This document shows positions 12,218 through 24,439 of a stretch of DNA of 64,000 bases, piece after piece; the stretch's first letter is position 1; every line of letters begins with the position of its first letter. This DNA comes from Sphagnum magellanicum. Lineage: Eukaryota > Streptophyta > Sphagnopsida > Sphagnales > Sphagnaceae. The stretch is taken from the NCBI GenBank assembly GCA_021904315.1, contig CM038923.1, positions 496,001-560,000 on the forward strand, written 5' to 3'. The notes below the pieces were generated by a model, which was not told the DNA's origin, did no database searches, and worked only from the letters and a program-made list of their open reading frames with translations. A program made the translations under genes and the position numbers.

Positions 12218-13836
12218 TCAAAGCTCTTCTTTATCAGGCAGAGCGGCATTTTTCTTGGCTTCTTTTTTGGCATCCTTTTCAGCTTTTTCCTTGGCTTCCC
12301 TCTCTTCAATAAGCTGATCCAGTACAACTTCCAATGGTGGGTCACCAGGTCTTCGAAATGCAGCATTCCCAATCTTAAATTCATAAGCCTCATCTTGACT
12401 TAGTACAAAGTCTCTTACCTGCCCAGAACCAAACCAAGTACAAAAAGATGCACCACACATTTATCATTATTAGAAGAACCGACAAAGTATTATGTGGCAT
12501 GAGGTTCTGCAGCCTTGGTGTGGATGACAAAAAAACCCAAGACAGCTTGAAACTTCAATGCCAAGAGCTGTTCCCAACTTTGACATTCTGGTGGTTCATC
12601 AGTTTCCACATTCTATGGTGGAGAGTCGCAGACCTCACACAACTTAGCAAAGATGAACAGCTTTGTGAATCACCCCACTGCTTCAGTTGGTTTCAGAACT
12701 TTTTGGGAATGGAGATTAAGTCTAGATTTCCCCGCAGCTACTCCATTATCTTCTTCTAGAATTGTTGTATTAACAATCATCTCCAGAATCTTGAGTTTCC
12801 AAAAACAAAATCTATCTTGAAATCTGTACAATTGCAAAGCTTAAGAACCTGAAATCTATATGATGACCTAAACAAACAGAACATGTAATGTCCTGACATC
12901 TTTGAGTATGGGGAAAACTCTGCAATGCATAGCAAAGCTTGCTATCAATAATAGAGAACCTGCAATTGGAGAAAAACAAAGGAATGCGCTACAAAGTACC
13001 TCTTTAGTTTCTTGGCCACGTTCAATCACAAACATAATAGTGCTCCGATCAACAGCATATATTTTGGCCTGAATGGACCCTGTCTTAAGCAGTTCTGTCC
13101 ATTTTCTAGCTATCAAACCTGCTTCTTCCTGTACATTTGTCCCCACCAGGAAGATGTTTAGAACAAAAGGTCGCTACAATGAAAGAAAAACAGGATTCGG
13201 ATTACAATAGCTACCATTTTTGCTCACAACTCATAACGGAGGCTTCTCAAGCAGGAGAGTAGCCAGGCCAAATTGTCAGGGTATAAGGCCTGAAATGGAG
13301 CAATGAAAGTCTGCAAGTTTGCTAGTATATCCAAAAGTGCACACAAATCTCCCATTAAGGGATTCATAGAGAAATACAAGGGCAGGCAGGACCAGATCAG
13401 GCAGGTACCAGATCTGGAAAGGGAGGAATGACACTTTTGCAAGTCAGTTAATGGCTTGCTTTCTCGCCAAGATAGGTACCATGAACATCATCAAGGAAGG
13501 ACAGGACACAAGACGTACCGGTTTTCGGGAGACACCAAGCCGGAGCTTCACGAAGCCCATAGAGGTACCCGTTTGCCGGTCCAGCATTTCTTCCTGATAC
13601 TTGTCCAAGTCCTTCCCATCGAATTCAGGTGGGGGATTGAATTGCAACTTCTCTTTCTTAACCTTGCCCCATTCCTTCCAGGCCTGGTCCTCCTCATTGT
13701 CCTCAACGTCATCTAGCTGATCGGGAATATGAACTTTCAAGGCAGCTTGTGCAGTAGTCTCTAACTCACTCCATAGCACAAGGTTGAAGAAGATGAACAG
13801 AGGCAGGTAGATAAGTGAAGCTTTCCAACTCCGCAT
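12218..13836 (-). CDS. MESD-type ER chaperone (LDLR chaperone MESD/Boca-like protein)
   Basis: Three exons on the minus strand, 13836-13519, 13173-13000 and 12418-12218, all joined in phase 0, encode 230 aa. Residues about 7-24 are hydrophobic and look like a signal peptide. An acidic stretch near residues 38-50 follows. The core (about 85-180) matches the MESD fold pattern: a beta strand with SMGFVKLRLGVSRKP, then EEAGLIARKWTELL, then DRSTIMFVIERGQETKEV and RDFVLSQDEAYEFKIG. A Lys/Ala/Glu-rich helix precedes the C-terminus PDKEEL. Animal MESD/Boca folds beta-propellers of LDL-receptor-type proteins in the ER, and plant clients are unknown. The terminal KEEL resembles an ER retrieval signal and, with the signal peptide, supports a soluble ER-lumen protein. 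No breaks are seen. Confidence 0.85.
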
Positions 13837-14310
13837 TTTTCTAGCTTTGCTTCTCCGTCCTAGGGTTCAGGCAGTTTCACGATCGAGGAAACCTCTCTCT
13901 CACTCACCGTCCACAGCACAGTCCACAAGAGAGACGAAAGAAGACCACACTCCAAACACACAGCTCACCCACCAGAAATGGCTCTGAAAATTTAGTCTCC
14001 AGTCGAAAATGCAGGATGTGAATATATTGTCGATACTTGTCGCAATTCTTTTCACTACAAGAGTGTCCAGAAGTGCTTGAGAAAATGCTGGCAACTCGAA
14101 ACAAAACTCGTGAGGACTATCAAAATGAATTGGACGTCAATCACTGCCTGCCTGCAAGAGAGTGCAAACCCTAAAATCATCAAGCAAGCAAGCAATCAAT
14201 CAATCAGGCGTCGTTGCGAGCGTAATAGAACTGGGAACTGCGAACTCGCGAACGTGAACTTTGGATTTAAGAACCAATTGTTGTCCGGGTGTTCCTTTGG
14301 AATGAATGAC
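13837..14310 (-). promoter_or_regulatory. 5' region of the MESD-like gene
   Basis: This is the stretch upstream of the minus-strand ATG at 13836. It contains no convincing open frame. An AAACCCTA telo-box-like motif reads on the plus strand near 14166. The transcription start was not placed. Confidence 0.35.
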
Positions 14311-14348
14311 CTCTGGTCCCTGTTGTGGAAGGACCTCTGGTCCCTGTT
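14308..14348. repeat. Short tandem duplication, period 24 bp
   Basis: GACCTCTGGTCCCTGTT occurs at 14308-14324 and again at 14332-14348. The intervening bases are GTGGAAG. Confidence 0.85.
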
Positions 14349-14644
14349 TTGGCCACGCCTACAGGTACAGGTTTGAGCCCAGTTTGAAAACAAGGTTCAG
14401 TTTCATGTACACACCACACATTTCTGAAGGCTGGAATTTCTTATAATTCCAGTGACATAGGAACTGGATTATATGGGGTGGTTTGCAAAAAAAAATTGTA
14501 TGTCATTTCTACATGATCATTCTGGTCGTATGGTTGTCTCTGGACAATTTCAGAGATGATTTTGATTAGAATCGAATTGTTTGATTGGAATTTTGTCTAG
14601 AATTCAATTGACATGTATAACTGTTTTTTTGACGGTTTTTGTGA

Positions 14645-14958
14645 ATGAACAAAGAGAGTGGAGGAGAATCTCTAAGGTGAACGAGCAAAGAGAACACTCA
14701 TTTGTTCAACACAAAAAGACTAGAGACAATTGTAACACATGTGCAAAGAGCTTGAAGAGCAGCTCATGTGCAAAAGAGATTGAAGAACAAGAAAATGTGT
14801 AAAGATACAAAGCGATTGGAGAATGGAAGATGACGAACAATAGATGTGCAACGAGCTTGAAGACCAGCAAATGTGCAAAGAGATTGGAGAATAGCAAATG
14901 TGCAAAAAGCTCCAAGACTGGCTAATGTGCAAAAAGATTGAGGAACAAAAAAACAAGA
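14645..14958 (+). repeat. Minisatellite with ~27-bp units
   Basis: Units such as ATGTGCAAAGAGCTTGAAGA and ATGTGCAAAGAGATTGGAGA recur about every 27 bp and tend to alternate as 54-bp dimers. Because 27 is a multiple of three, the plus frame reads as short MCKELEDQQ-like peptide repeats broken by stops. It may be an expanded piece of old coding sequence or simply a satellite. Confidence 0.75.
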
Positions 14959-15820
14959 GATGAGTGTGAGGAACCAGAATACACAATACTCTTTCTAGTA
15001 AAAAATTTCATGGCAAAAATCAATCAACCTACACAGATGCGCATGAAGGTTCAAATTCAAGATATCCAACCTATTCAGAGTGCTTGCAATTGCTAAAGTA
15101 ATGTGGGTGGGGGGTGGTTTAGGTTTCAGGGTTTGATAGATAGGCTTTCTTTCTCCAGACCTTATAATGGATTTAAAGAAAATCCCATCCACAAAACATG
15201 TATTTTGGTTGCATCTTTGTGTTCCAGATTTGTGCCACTGCAAACTTCCTTGATGACAATAGTTGCTATAAACTATCACCAAGTGGTTAATTTGAAACTA
15301 GGAAGTTACAACATATGTGTTAGATGGTGGCAGCTCTGTATGCATAATTTGTCGTCTTATTTTGTGGCATGTGCCACAATTTTGCAACCTAATTGGATTT
15401 GGGATTAGCTTTTATATGCCATGAAAGTTGTGCTCAAATGCACCAAAGATTTCAACTCTATTTTTTTTCTCTTTCTTTTGACAAAAAGTGAAACCCCCAA
15501 CAACTTCATACTGATTGGTATGTGCCTGAAACCTCCTCTCTACAAGTCCCCTCTATTCCTTGTTGGGTAGGACTTGGTCTTTCTGTTGAACACATGCAAC
15601 TAACTTCCATGCAAACCATTTGTGAGGACTTTTTGGGATGTACACAAATAGAAGCTCCAATCTTGCAATTTTTCTTTACTCAAGACTTCTTGAAATGCTT
15701 GGTTGGTTGGTTGGTTGGTGGCACAGGTAGATGTTACAGTGAAATATGTAATTTTATGGAACCAATAAACTATTAAGAACTATATAGGAGAAACAAATGT
15801 TTAGGGTATAAACAATCACC

Positions 15821-16024
15821 TTGAATTTTGGCAATTGTTACATTTATACTTCACAAAATATTGGAGGAAACCTTTTGAATCTAGTAGAATTATTCAAAGA
15901 AAATATACTCACTTATAGTAATGCAACACTTGCAAATTTGATGCAAAAGCAGGATGGTTCATCTTGTGGGCTTTTTACAATAGCATATGCAATCGATATA
16001 GCATTTGGACTCAACTTAGAATAA
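15821..16024 (+). pseudogene. Fragment of a Ulp1-like (C48) cysteine protease domain
   Basis: The last ~35 codons read ANLMQKQDGSSCGLFTIAYA followed by IDIAFG. This matches the C-terminal catalytic segment of Ulp1/SENP-like proteases, with Gln (oxyanion hole) and Cys in a Q-x(3)-SCG-type context. The His and Asp parts of the triad are not recognisable upstream in any frame. In plants such isolated domains usually come from DNA transposons that carry Ulp1-like ORFs. It is a fragment and not a functional gene. Confidence 0.5.
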
Positions 16025-16699
16025 TATTTTTTCATTGTCTTCGAAATGTGATTGCATCACACAAATATAAAAAATACACATCTTCATTCTCTAAACACAA
16101 TCATATAGTTGAATGTCACTAAAAATATGTAACAGCATAGAGTCCAAATTAGATAAAATAATAAATGATGCATGTATTAAGTTTTACAAGAAGTTAAAAT
16201 TGTGAAAATATGAGTTTTACAAAAAAATTAAAATAAGTAAAACACTTTGTCCAATTTAAAAGTTCAACCTACTTGTTGACTTTCAAAAAAATTCAATGTG
16301 CTTGATTTAACAACCTAAATCTGAATTTAGGAGTTTATTTTCAAAATTTTACCTCCAATTTTAATAAAAAGGTTAGTCTTACAGTTTGGTCCTTGTGCTA
16401 GTTCCCTCAAAAGGGTGTCAAGCCCATGTCACAAGAATTTTAATTTGAAACCATGGGTTTTAACCTCCAAACTAGAAAGCATGCCAACTTTTTTTAAAAC
16501 GTCCCCTTTACATAGATAAAATTGTTATCAACTGTGAATGAGAACATTTTATGGGGAACTTGATCTCCTTCATTGTGATTGTGGTTTTGATCTTTATGTT
16601 GCATTGTAACATTTTGTAACTTTAGCTTGTTGCAAACTTTGTGCTTATTAGAATGATTTTATTTTTAAATGTTCAAATGCATTGGGAAATTTAATATAT

Positions 16700-19600
16700 A
16701 TATGGTATGCCATAGCCAAAGTGAACCAGCACTCACAAGTGCAACATGGAAAATGGATGGTGAGCATTTGGCATTTTGAAAAAAATGAAGAAAAAATTTG
16801 CAACACTTATAGTGTTCAACCCAAAGAAACGCCCTTCATTTCTAAGCTTAAGAAAATAATCAAAATCTAGAAAGAGTTTTGTAAGGTCAAGACTAGAAAA
16901 CTTCAAAAATAAAAGGTAAATTGGAAGAGGCACAATGAGACTTCCAAACCTTCATCCAAGCAAATGTGTTTGGGGGCCTTGAGATGAAAATTACTTGAGT
17001 TGGAGGACATCAAAATAAATGGGTAGAGGTTCAATGCAAAGGTCTGGCGGAACAAAAAGAATGAACATGCACTAAATAATGTTTTTCAATAGTGAAGTTG
17101 AAACTAAATAAACCCCAATATCGATGTTGAGGGATGAAGATGGTAGGATGGTTAGCAAGAAAGAATAGATGAAAAATGTTTGTTGTAAATTTTATAACAA
17201 CTTATACAAGGTTCAAGAGGACCAACCAAGGTGCAAGCATCTAATATCCAAAATTATTGATGGCTTACTTATTAAGTTCATTAATGATGCATGTTAAGCT
17301 CACTCAACCTATTTCTATGGAGGAATTACATGTATTTCAATCTCAATGGCCAAGGGTAAGTCACCAAGGCCAAATGGTGTAGTGGTAGAATTTTATACCT
17401 TCTTTTGGGAGGTAATTGGAAATGAGTTCTTTAAGACAATTGAGACAATAGTCAAGAGGGTGAATAAAAGATTGATTATGGTTTTACACAAGCTAGTGCG
17501 AAAGAACAATTTAGAAACTTATGTCTTGTTATTCTTCTAAATGTGTCATATAAAATCTTTGTGAAGGCATTCTAGGTTAAACCTTAGCAAATATTCATGG
17601 AGTGATTAACATGGATCAAACAAACTTTTCTCCCACTTAAATTGATTTTTGACAATTTCTTACTAGCCCAAGAGACCATGGATTGGGCTAATTTAAAATT
17701 AATCAACCTTTGGTCTTACTAAAATTAGGCTTTGCAAAACTATATATCAAGGTAAATTGGCATTTCATGTTCAGGGTGTTGCAAAAAATGGGCACAACTA
17801 TGGTTTTTTGTGGATGCCAAAAGAACAGTATGTCTGCATGGAAGTATCACCAAAACATTTGATATAAAGAAAGGGGTGCAATAGGGTTGTCCCTTAACTT
17901 GCTATGTCTTCATCTTGGTGGGAGAAGTTTTATGGTTAAAGAGGTAGCCAAGTTGGGAATATTATTTTATTCTCACCTTATTTGTGAGAATAAGATAGTA
18001 AACTATATCTCAATACGTTAGTAACACCACACTTTCAATTACAAGGGAGGAGGACAAGTTTGAAATGTGATCAGTTTATTACAACTTTTTAAAACCATAA
18101 ATGGGCTATAAATGAATTGGGATATATCAATTATATATTGGAGTTACAACTTTTTTTGACCATAAATGGGCTAGAAATGAATTGGGACATATCAATTTGA
18201 AATATTGGAATTACAACCTTTTTTTTTTTACCTTAAATGGGCTAAAAATGAATTAGGGCATATCAATTACGTATTGGAAATACAAGAAATGTTGGAAAAG
18301 GCCAAGTGGAATAACGAGGGAAATGTTTCCAAACTCTTTGGCACCCATTTGGGCTACATGTTGATGTCAAAGAGATGGATTCATTTTTTATCAAGAAACT
18401 TTAAAGCAAGCTCAAATATTGGAGCTTGATACAGTTACAACTTGCAAGTAGGGCAAGAATTGTAAACTCAATCTTGGTGTCAACACTTTGGTTTTTCATT
18501 AACATATGGGGTGGCTCCAAGAAGGTCATTAAGAAGTGTAAATCTTTTAGCCACAACTTTTTGTGGGCAAGAAAAGAACATTGTGCTAAGACTGAAGTTA
18601 ATTGGTCTAATTGATGTGTTCATAAAATTATTGAGGGGCTAGGCTTGTTACCACCTTGTTGATCAAATGGGTGGTTTTTGCCTTTGAGCCAAGGAGAACT
18701 AACCTTAAAACCTTGTTACACTTCACATTATCACACTGCAAGCCTTCTAAACAGAAAAGATGGATCCCCAATTTAAGTCGGGTCATTGTTAAGAACCATG
18801 TCTTTTCATTAGGATCCAAGGTTTGGGGAAGGATTATGAAATTGTGAAAAAATTGCAATTTCCTCCTAGTTTGGCTAAATCAATAGAGCAAGTAAGCTTG
18901 TGTTAGGGCACAAGGTTTAGAGGTGGGGAATTTGGATTCTCCATCTTGAGAGCCCAAAAACTACATAGAGTTGGGCAATCACAATTAGAGACTTGTGGAA
19001 AGTTCGACATGGAAGGAAATTAAAACAAAATTTCCCATAGAAAGAAAGAGAATGTAAGAGCTAGTGGAGAATGTGTAATAACCTAGCTACCACCAAAATG
19101 GATAGAGGAGCTCATAAAACCAACTTAAATGACATGTATTGAACAATGGCTAGGAATTTATAAGGATGATATAGCAAATTTAGTCAAAGTTTTTGCACAA
19201 CTAATGAATTCATACCCATGGCTAATGTATTGACACAAAGATTTCTTACAATCCCAAACAAGGTTATTATCAACGAGGTGGGGTAAGTATTGGAGAATGT
19301 TTGAAAGAATATTGAAAAAGGCAAAAGTATTCAATAGACTTTAACATTTAAGGGCTAGCATTCAAGTCATCCTATTGTACACTTAGAGAATTTTCTTTTA
19401 GTCATGATGGGCAATGGAACTAGGAAGGGCATATGTAGTTAATGAATTATAATGTCAAACTAGGAACAAAATTAATTAACCCAACAAAAATTCTTACAAG
19501 CAACTTGCTAAGAAAGTGGAAGTAGGTTCTTCCATTGAACTTCTAGTTGATATGGAAGGAGGTTTGGAGGAAGAAAAGAAAAAGTTGAAGTTTATTTGAT

Positions 19601-20110
19601 CATTATAGCATTAAACCTTGGCAATTAACACATGGTTGGCCAAGGCTAGCTAGGAAATACAAATAGATTGTTTAAAATATGTCAAACACAAATTTTTACC
19701 CAAGAGCCACCAAGGCCTAGAGGTTTTCCTTTTATTTCTTGCATCATATTAAATCACCTTTTCATTCTGAATTGACTAAGAGAGCTCGCAACTTGGAACA
19801 ATGACTATTAATAAGCACATGCCTATCATGTTGAAGTTGTTTGGTATTATATGGGCCTTTTTGAAGGGTGTCACCTTGTGCACCATATGATGTTAGATGA
19901 CATGATGCCAAGCTAAAAAAGGTTATTTGGGAAGATTTAAGTGACTATGGTAGAAGGGAGTGACAATATGTGTTATAACAGATTTTAAATAATCAAAGGA
20001 TGAAAAGAAAACTCTAGAAGCCATTGATAGGAGTTGGGGTCCTCGTCATGCTATTTGTTTCTTTAATGGGAGGAAAGTGAGTTGATGTTATCAACCCTCA
20101 TTGATTGTTG
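16700..20110 (+). mobile_element. Degenerate LINE (L1-type non-LTR retrotransposon) ORF2
   Basis: Conserved pieces of a plant LINE reverse transcriptase appear in the right order, with frameshifts and stops between them. MAKGKSPRPNGVVVEF lies at 17346. WHFMFRVLQKMG is near 17757. A GVxxGCPL-type motif, broken by a stop, is near 17870-17900. The thumb/connection piece ARIVNSILVSTLWFFINIWG is near 18440. KWVVFAFEPRRTNLKTLL is at 18665, and NHVFSLGSKVWGRIMK is near 18795. IWEDLSDYGRRE is near 19928. Poly(A) and target-site duplications were not found. The copy is old and inactive. Confidence 0.8.
18075..18290 (+). repeat. ~70-bp triplication inside the LINE remnant
   Basis: Three diverged copies of a unit containing AAATGGGCTANAAATGAATT and CATATCAATT begin near 18080, 18147 and 18211. 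The unit interrupts the LINE coding sequence between the reverse transcriptase palm and thumb regions. The duplication therefore occurred within the element. Confidence 0.85.
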
Positions 20111-21886
20111 TGTCCTTTGTTGGCTAGTGTGGGTTTTGGTGAATGACGGTTGAGGGCCCTTTCGTCACTTTGGTTTTTATCGGTTCCTCCTTGCAATGGA
20201 ATTTCCATTTGTTTCCACACAAGAAAGAAGAAGAATGATAAGTGGTTAAAAAATATTTTTTTGTTGGGTTCTAGTTTTTAGTTAAGAGCATTTCCATTCA
20301 CATTCTCAATTTAAGCCTCAATTAAAATTTGTCACAATGAAAATATAAATAAAATGTTCTCCCTTTCCTCACCCATAAATAAGAAAAATTGAACAATATA
20401 AAGTGAGAGATATTCTAAATTTCATCATTTAGGCCAATCATTATGGTTGATCAAATCAAAAATAATGAATAACAATAATTTCTTATTTACCTACTGCACT
20501 ATTTTGAAACTCTTGCAAGACATGAAAATATGTGCATTTTTCAAAATCAAAGAAAAATTTCAAGAATCCATGGATTTTTGACATTTTTTTTATTCAAAAT
20601 TTTAGGTCTAGGGTAATTTACAATTGCCTCTAGAAATGGTTTAACTATGGTGTTTAGATCAATTGTTGTTTTTATCACTTATCTAATAAGAACCTACTTG
20701 TAGTTTGTTAGTAGGTTGAAAGTAAAAACAACCTTTATGTGCATCTAACTTGTAAATTACCTATTTACCTACTAGCAAATTTTTTTAAATTGTGGGTTTA
20801 GGGCATAGGTGGCAAAACAATTGAGTGATGCAAAACACGTGATGAAAATTGAACAATGTTTCAATTCTCTAGATGATGCCATTGTACTCAAAATTCCCTT
20901 GGGTAATTAAGAAAAAAATACAAAAATCATCCTAGTGATGATATATTTTGTTCTACCTATATGAACTAGTTAGCAAAGCTCCATCTCTATTGCTAACTAG
21001 TTGTTAATACTAATAATTTTCGAAAAAGATGGCAATAAACCTAAGTAATGGCAGTGCTATCTAACAACATGTCAAGGGAAATTTTATTGCAAAAATAGCT
21101 TCTTATTTCAAGCATATCAACCTCGACCATATTCTGATAAAACATATGCCCAAATATTGTAAGTAACCTTGTATGGAAATGTATCCAATGTGAAAAAAAA
21201 TTGTGCTTTCATAGTAACAACCAATTGCAAGTGACCATTCAATTGATTGCACATTTTGTTTTTCAAGAATGAAACAGAATTAAAGTAGCATTCATCTTCC
21301 ATGAACCCAAGAACACGAACCATTGCCATTTCTCTTCCAGCTGTAGATATTCTTAAAAAGAATGAAACAAGAGTTGTGATGCATGGATCACTCATCACAA
21401 AACGAATGAAGGGATTAACAATGATGGGGTTTGCCTTGTTGGATGCAATACCACCACCTCAGCCATGGCTTGAGCATTATTCGACTTCATTGTCAACTTA
21501 AACAAACCTTGTTGAACATCCAAATCCCAATATGATAAAATTGTAGGAACCATAAGAATAAATTGTTGTCTTTAAATTGTCCACATGGCCATGGGATGCA
21601 ATAGAATCCTTTCAACACTTCCACGTGTTGAAAAAAAATCACCTTTACATTTGCCAATATCCAATATTGGGAATAAACAATCCCCATTACACCTAACATT
21701 ACCTATTATGGAAACTAAACATCCAATTTAGCAATTAGGCCTTTAGTAGCCTCTCCAGTGATCCCAATTCCCAACATAACACAACCCAAGTGTTATAATT
21801 TTCATTTTTAAAAAAATGTATTTGAAAACATGTAGACCATCTATAGGTTTTGTTACAAACCATATTTTAAAGTCATTTTGGAATTT
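20111..21886. other. AT-rich spacer, no gene seen
   Basis: No open frame or repeat family was recognised between the LINE end and the next tandem repeat. A few frames of up to 93 codons show no family resemblance. Confidence 0.5.
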
Positions 21887-22280
21887 GAATGTACCATGGT
21901 CCATGACATTTGTAAATAGAAAAACCCAAAATAGAAACTTGGGTTAGGGCCTTGGATCACCATGATGTTCACTTACTACATCTATAATTCAAAAGAACCA
22001 TACAAACCACAAACAACTTGCAAATCTTTCAATTCATGAACCATGAATGTACTTAAAAATCTAATAGTGCAAAAGTTAGAAACAAAAACTTGGGGGACTT
22101 GGAGGACCACCATGATGTTCACTTATTGCATTTGGATTCACAATAACATCCCTATCACAAACCATTTGCAATTGTTATGATTCATGAATCATGAATGTAC
22201 CTTAAAATTAACATATATAAAAACCAAAAATAGGGAATGATGGCTTTGGAATCACCATGTCCATTGTTCACTTAAAACTT
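21887..22280. repeat. ~150-bp tandem repeat, three diverged copies
   Basis: GAATGTAC marks unit starts at 21887, 22045 and 22193, giving periods of 158 and 148 bp. Each copy contains ACTTGGG or a variant, then CACCATGATGTTCACTTA, and ends near a CATGAATCAT block. Confidence 0.8.
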
Positions 22281-22849
22281 AAGTGTGTCAATAAACTTTG
22301 AAAAATTAGAACATGATAGGAGCTTACATTTGTACTCAACCTTCACAAGCTACACTATAAGTGCAAATGTTGTTCATGTCACCGACAACTTAACACGTAT
22401 TTGGAAGATTGCACCTTATTGAGCCCATGTTTTTTCACCTTTCAAAACAAATGCAAGATGTTCAATGTTGTCTATATTATAATTTGCCACCCACTTCATA
22501 CAAATATGTTCATGATCACCTTGTATCAATCCTTGAAAGGACTAGAACTCATTAGTGTAGAAGGAGGATGTGGTGTCATGATATAATGTGTATAATTGGT
22601 CTTGACAAACCTTCATCATAGTTATGAAATCACAAATGAATATATCCCTCTTATGAGCAAATTTGAAAAGGGATTACATGCTTTCCATCGAAGGCAAAAC
22701 ACAAGCTAGCCCAAGCAACAAGTGTATGTCGCATAAAAACCTCAAGTTGGTTTGCCACAAAATTAGCAAACAAAAAGGCATAGGTCACTAAGATGCAAAC
22801 TTTCAAAAAAAAAAGAAAGATAAGCTTCACCTTTGTCACCTAGATTGAA

Positions 22850-23860
22850 TTAAAATCAGCTTGCATCATCGCAAGCAAAGGATAATATTTTGTCATTATT
22901 TTCTTCAAGGGCTCTAGCATGGACATCCACCTTGTTTTCATATTTAAAACAAAATTGTTCCCTTTTGTATCCAAGGTTTCAGCTAGTTTTTGAAATTCCA
23001 CTTTTTAGGAGAGTGGTTAAAACAACCACACATGTTCATCATGAAGACCTCAATATGAGCAATTAAGGTCAAATCCCCCAAATATTGGATGGCCAAGTTT
23101 GTCCAATGGGCAACACAATGAACCCCCACCAAATAAGGAGCCCATGAATCCTTTATTTGTTTTGTCTCTTGTTTCCCCCCCCTAAAAAACATTCATCCCA
23201 TTGGCTCCAAAGCACAATAACTTTTTGGACAATTTTTCTTTGGTTAGCCCCCCACCCTTGAACATTACAACCATAATAACTTTAGTGAGATTGTTAAAAC
23301 CAAATATATCCACAATCCTCTCAACACACACCAAATGGGTACCCTAGTTTAGTCATCAACAACATACGCATGGATACATATCCAAGAACCATTACCAACT
23401 ATTGTGACCTCATCACAAGACAAAGCAATGAATTGGGCATATTGTATAACCTTGATAGTGTCATCTTCAACTTCGGTGTGCATGGATTGGGCATATTGTA
23501 TAACCTTGATAATGTCATCCTCAACTTGGGTGCGCATGAATTCAACAAATACCCAACTAGCAAAATATGACTGATGCATGGTTGGATTGTTAGGGACTCC
23601 TAAACTAACAAACAATTCATACAAGGTTCATAATTAAACATTAGACAACCATGTGCAAAAACATGAAACAATGTTTTCATTGGAACCATTTTTTGATTCC
23701 CTTCACCCATAGGATTGTTCACTTTGGGCAAAATTGACTTTGAACCCCTTTGTGCATACAATTGCATGTTTTTCGAGTGGGCACAATCTTTGACGATGTA
23801 TTCTCCACCCTTTTTCATTCCATGTTTTGACAAATTTTGCACAACAATTTTACAACCCAC
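22850..23860 (-). mobile_element. Degenerate hAT-like transposase (zinc-finger/KIAA1586-type)
   Basis: Reading 3' to 5' across the plus strand, the minus strand shows pieces typical of plant hAT-related transposases of the KIAA1586/DUF4371-like group. These are a cysteine-bearing stretch ending HGCLMFNYEPCMNCLLV (near 23605), then SLGVPNNPTMHQSYFASWVF (near 23540), and IALSCDEVTIVGNGSWICIH (near 23400). KQIKDSWAPYLVGVHCVAHW lies near 23110-23170, and a WNFKN-like segment follows. Frameshifts and stops separate them. The order matches the family, but no terminal inverted repeats or target duplications were identified. It is an inactive remnant. Confidence 0.7.
23433..23540 (-). repeat. In-frame 54-bp tandem duplication in the transposase remnant
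   Basis: Copies at 23433-23486 and 23487-23540 differ at about eight positions. The 54-bp period equals 18 codons, so the peptide VEDDxIKVIQYAQ is repeated in frame in the minus-strand transposase. Confidence 0.9.
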
Positions 23861-23877
23861 ATGTTTTGTTAGAGTGT

Positions 23878-24125
23878 TAACAAATATCTAAAACTTTTAG
23901 GTGTTCTTAAACAATTTATAAACAAATACCCAAAAATTTTAAACATTTGTAGATAATCTATAGATAAAGACCCAAAACTCTTAGATGTTCTCAAACGATC
24001 TATAAACAAACACCCAAAACTCTTAGACATTCTCAAATGATGTGCCAACAAACACCCAAAACTTTCAAATGCTCTCTAACATTCTTAGACGATTTGTCAA
24101 CAAACACCCAAAACTTTTAAACAAG
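23878..24125. repeat. 42-bp tandem repeat, six copies
   Basis: The landmark AACAAACACCCAAAACT or a close variant begins at 23879, 23921, 23963, 24005, 24047 and 24099. The first four steps are exactly 42 bp and the last is 52 bp. The 42-bp unit is AT-rich and sits immediately beyond the 5' end of the minus-strand transposase remnant. Confidence 0.9.
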
Positions 24126-24439
24126 AAACTTTCAAACATTATATCCATATACACAACGAAATATTCACAACTTATTGATCTCAAAAGTCAGGACACATTT
24201 GGCCTCTTTGAAATTTCAACTCATTAGATTCATGACTCAAGAATTTGGTCTCATACTCTTAGCCTACAAGTGATTAAATATGAAATTAGAAAAAGTAACA
24301 TTCGAGTTGAAATTAAATAGGAATGGATTCAATGCAAGGCAATTCAACAAAGATCATGATTTGTGAATTGTGATCCAACTTTCGCAACAAAAAAGAAATA
24401 AATGCAAAAGAAGGACATGATTTCTTAAGATGTAAGAAG

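Noticed and set aside
23878..24125. Regular repeats considered as a CRISPR-like array
   Set aside because: Repeats are contiguous without unique spacers, in a eukaryotic genome; it is a plain tandem repeat.
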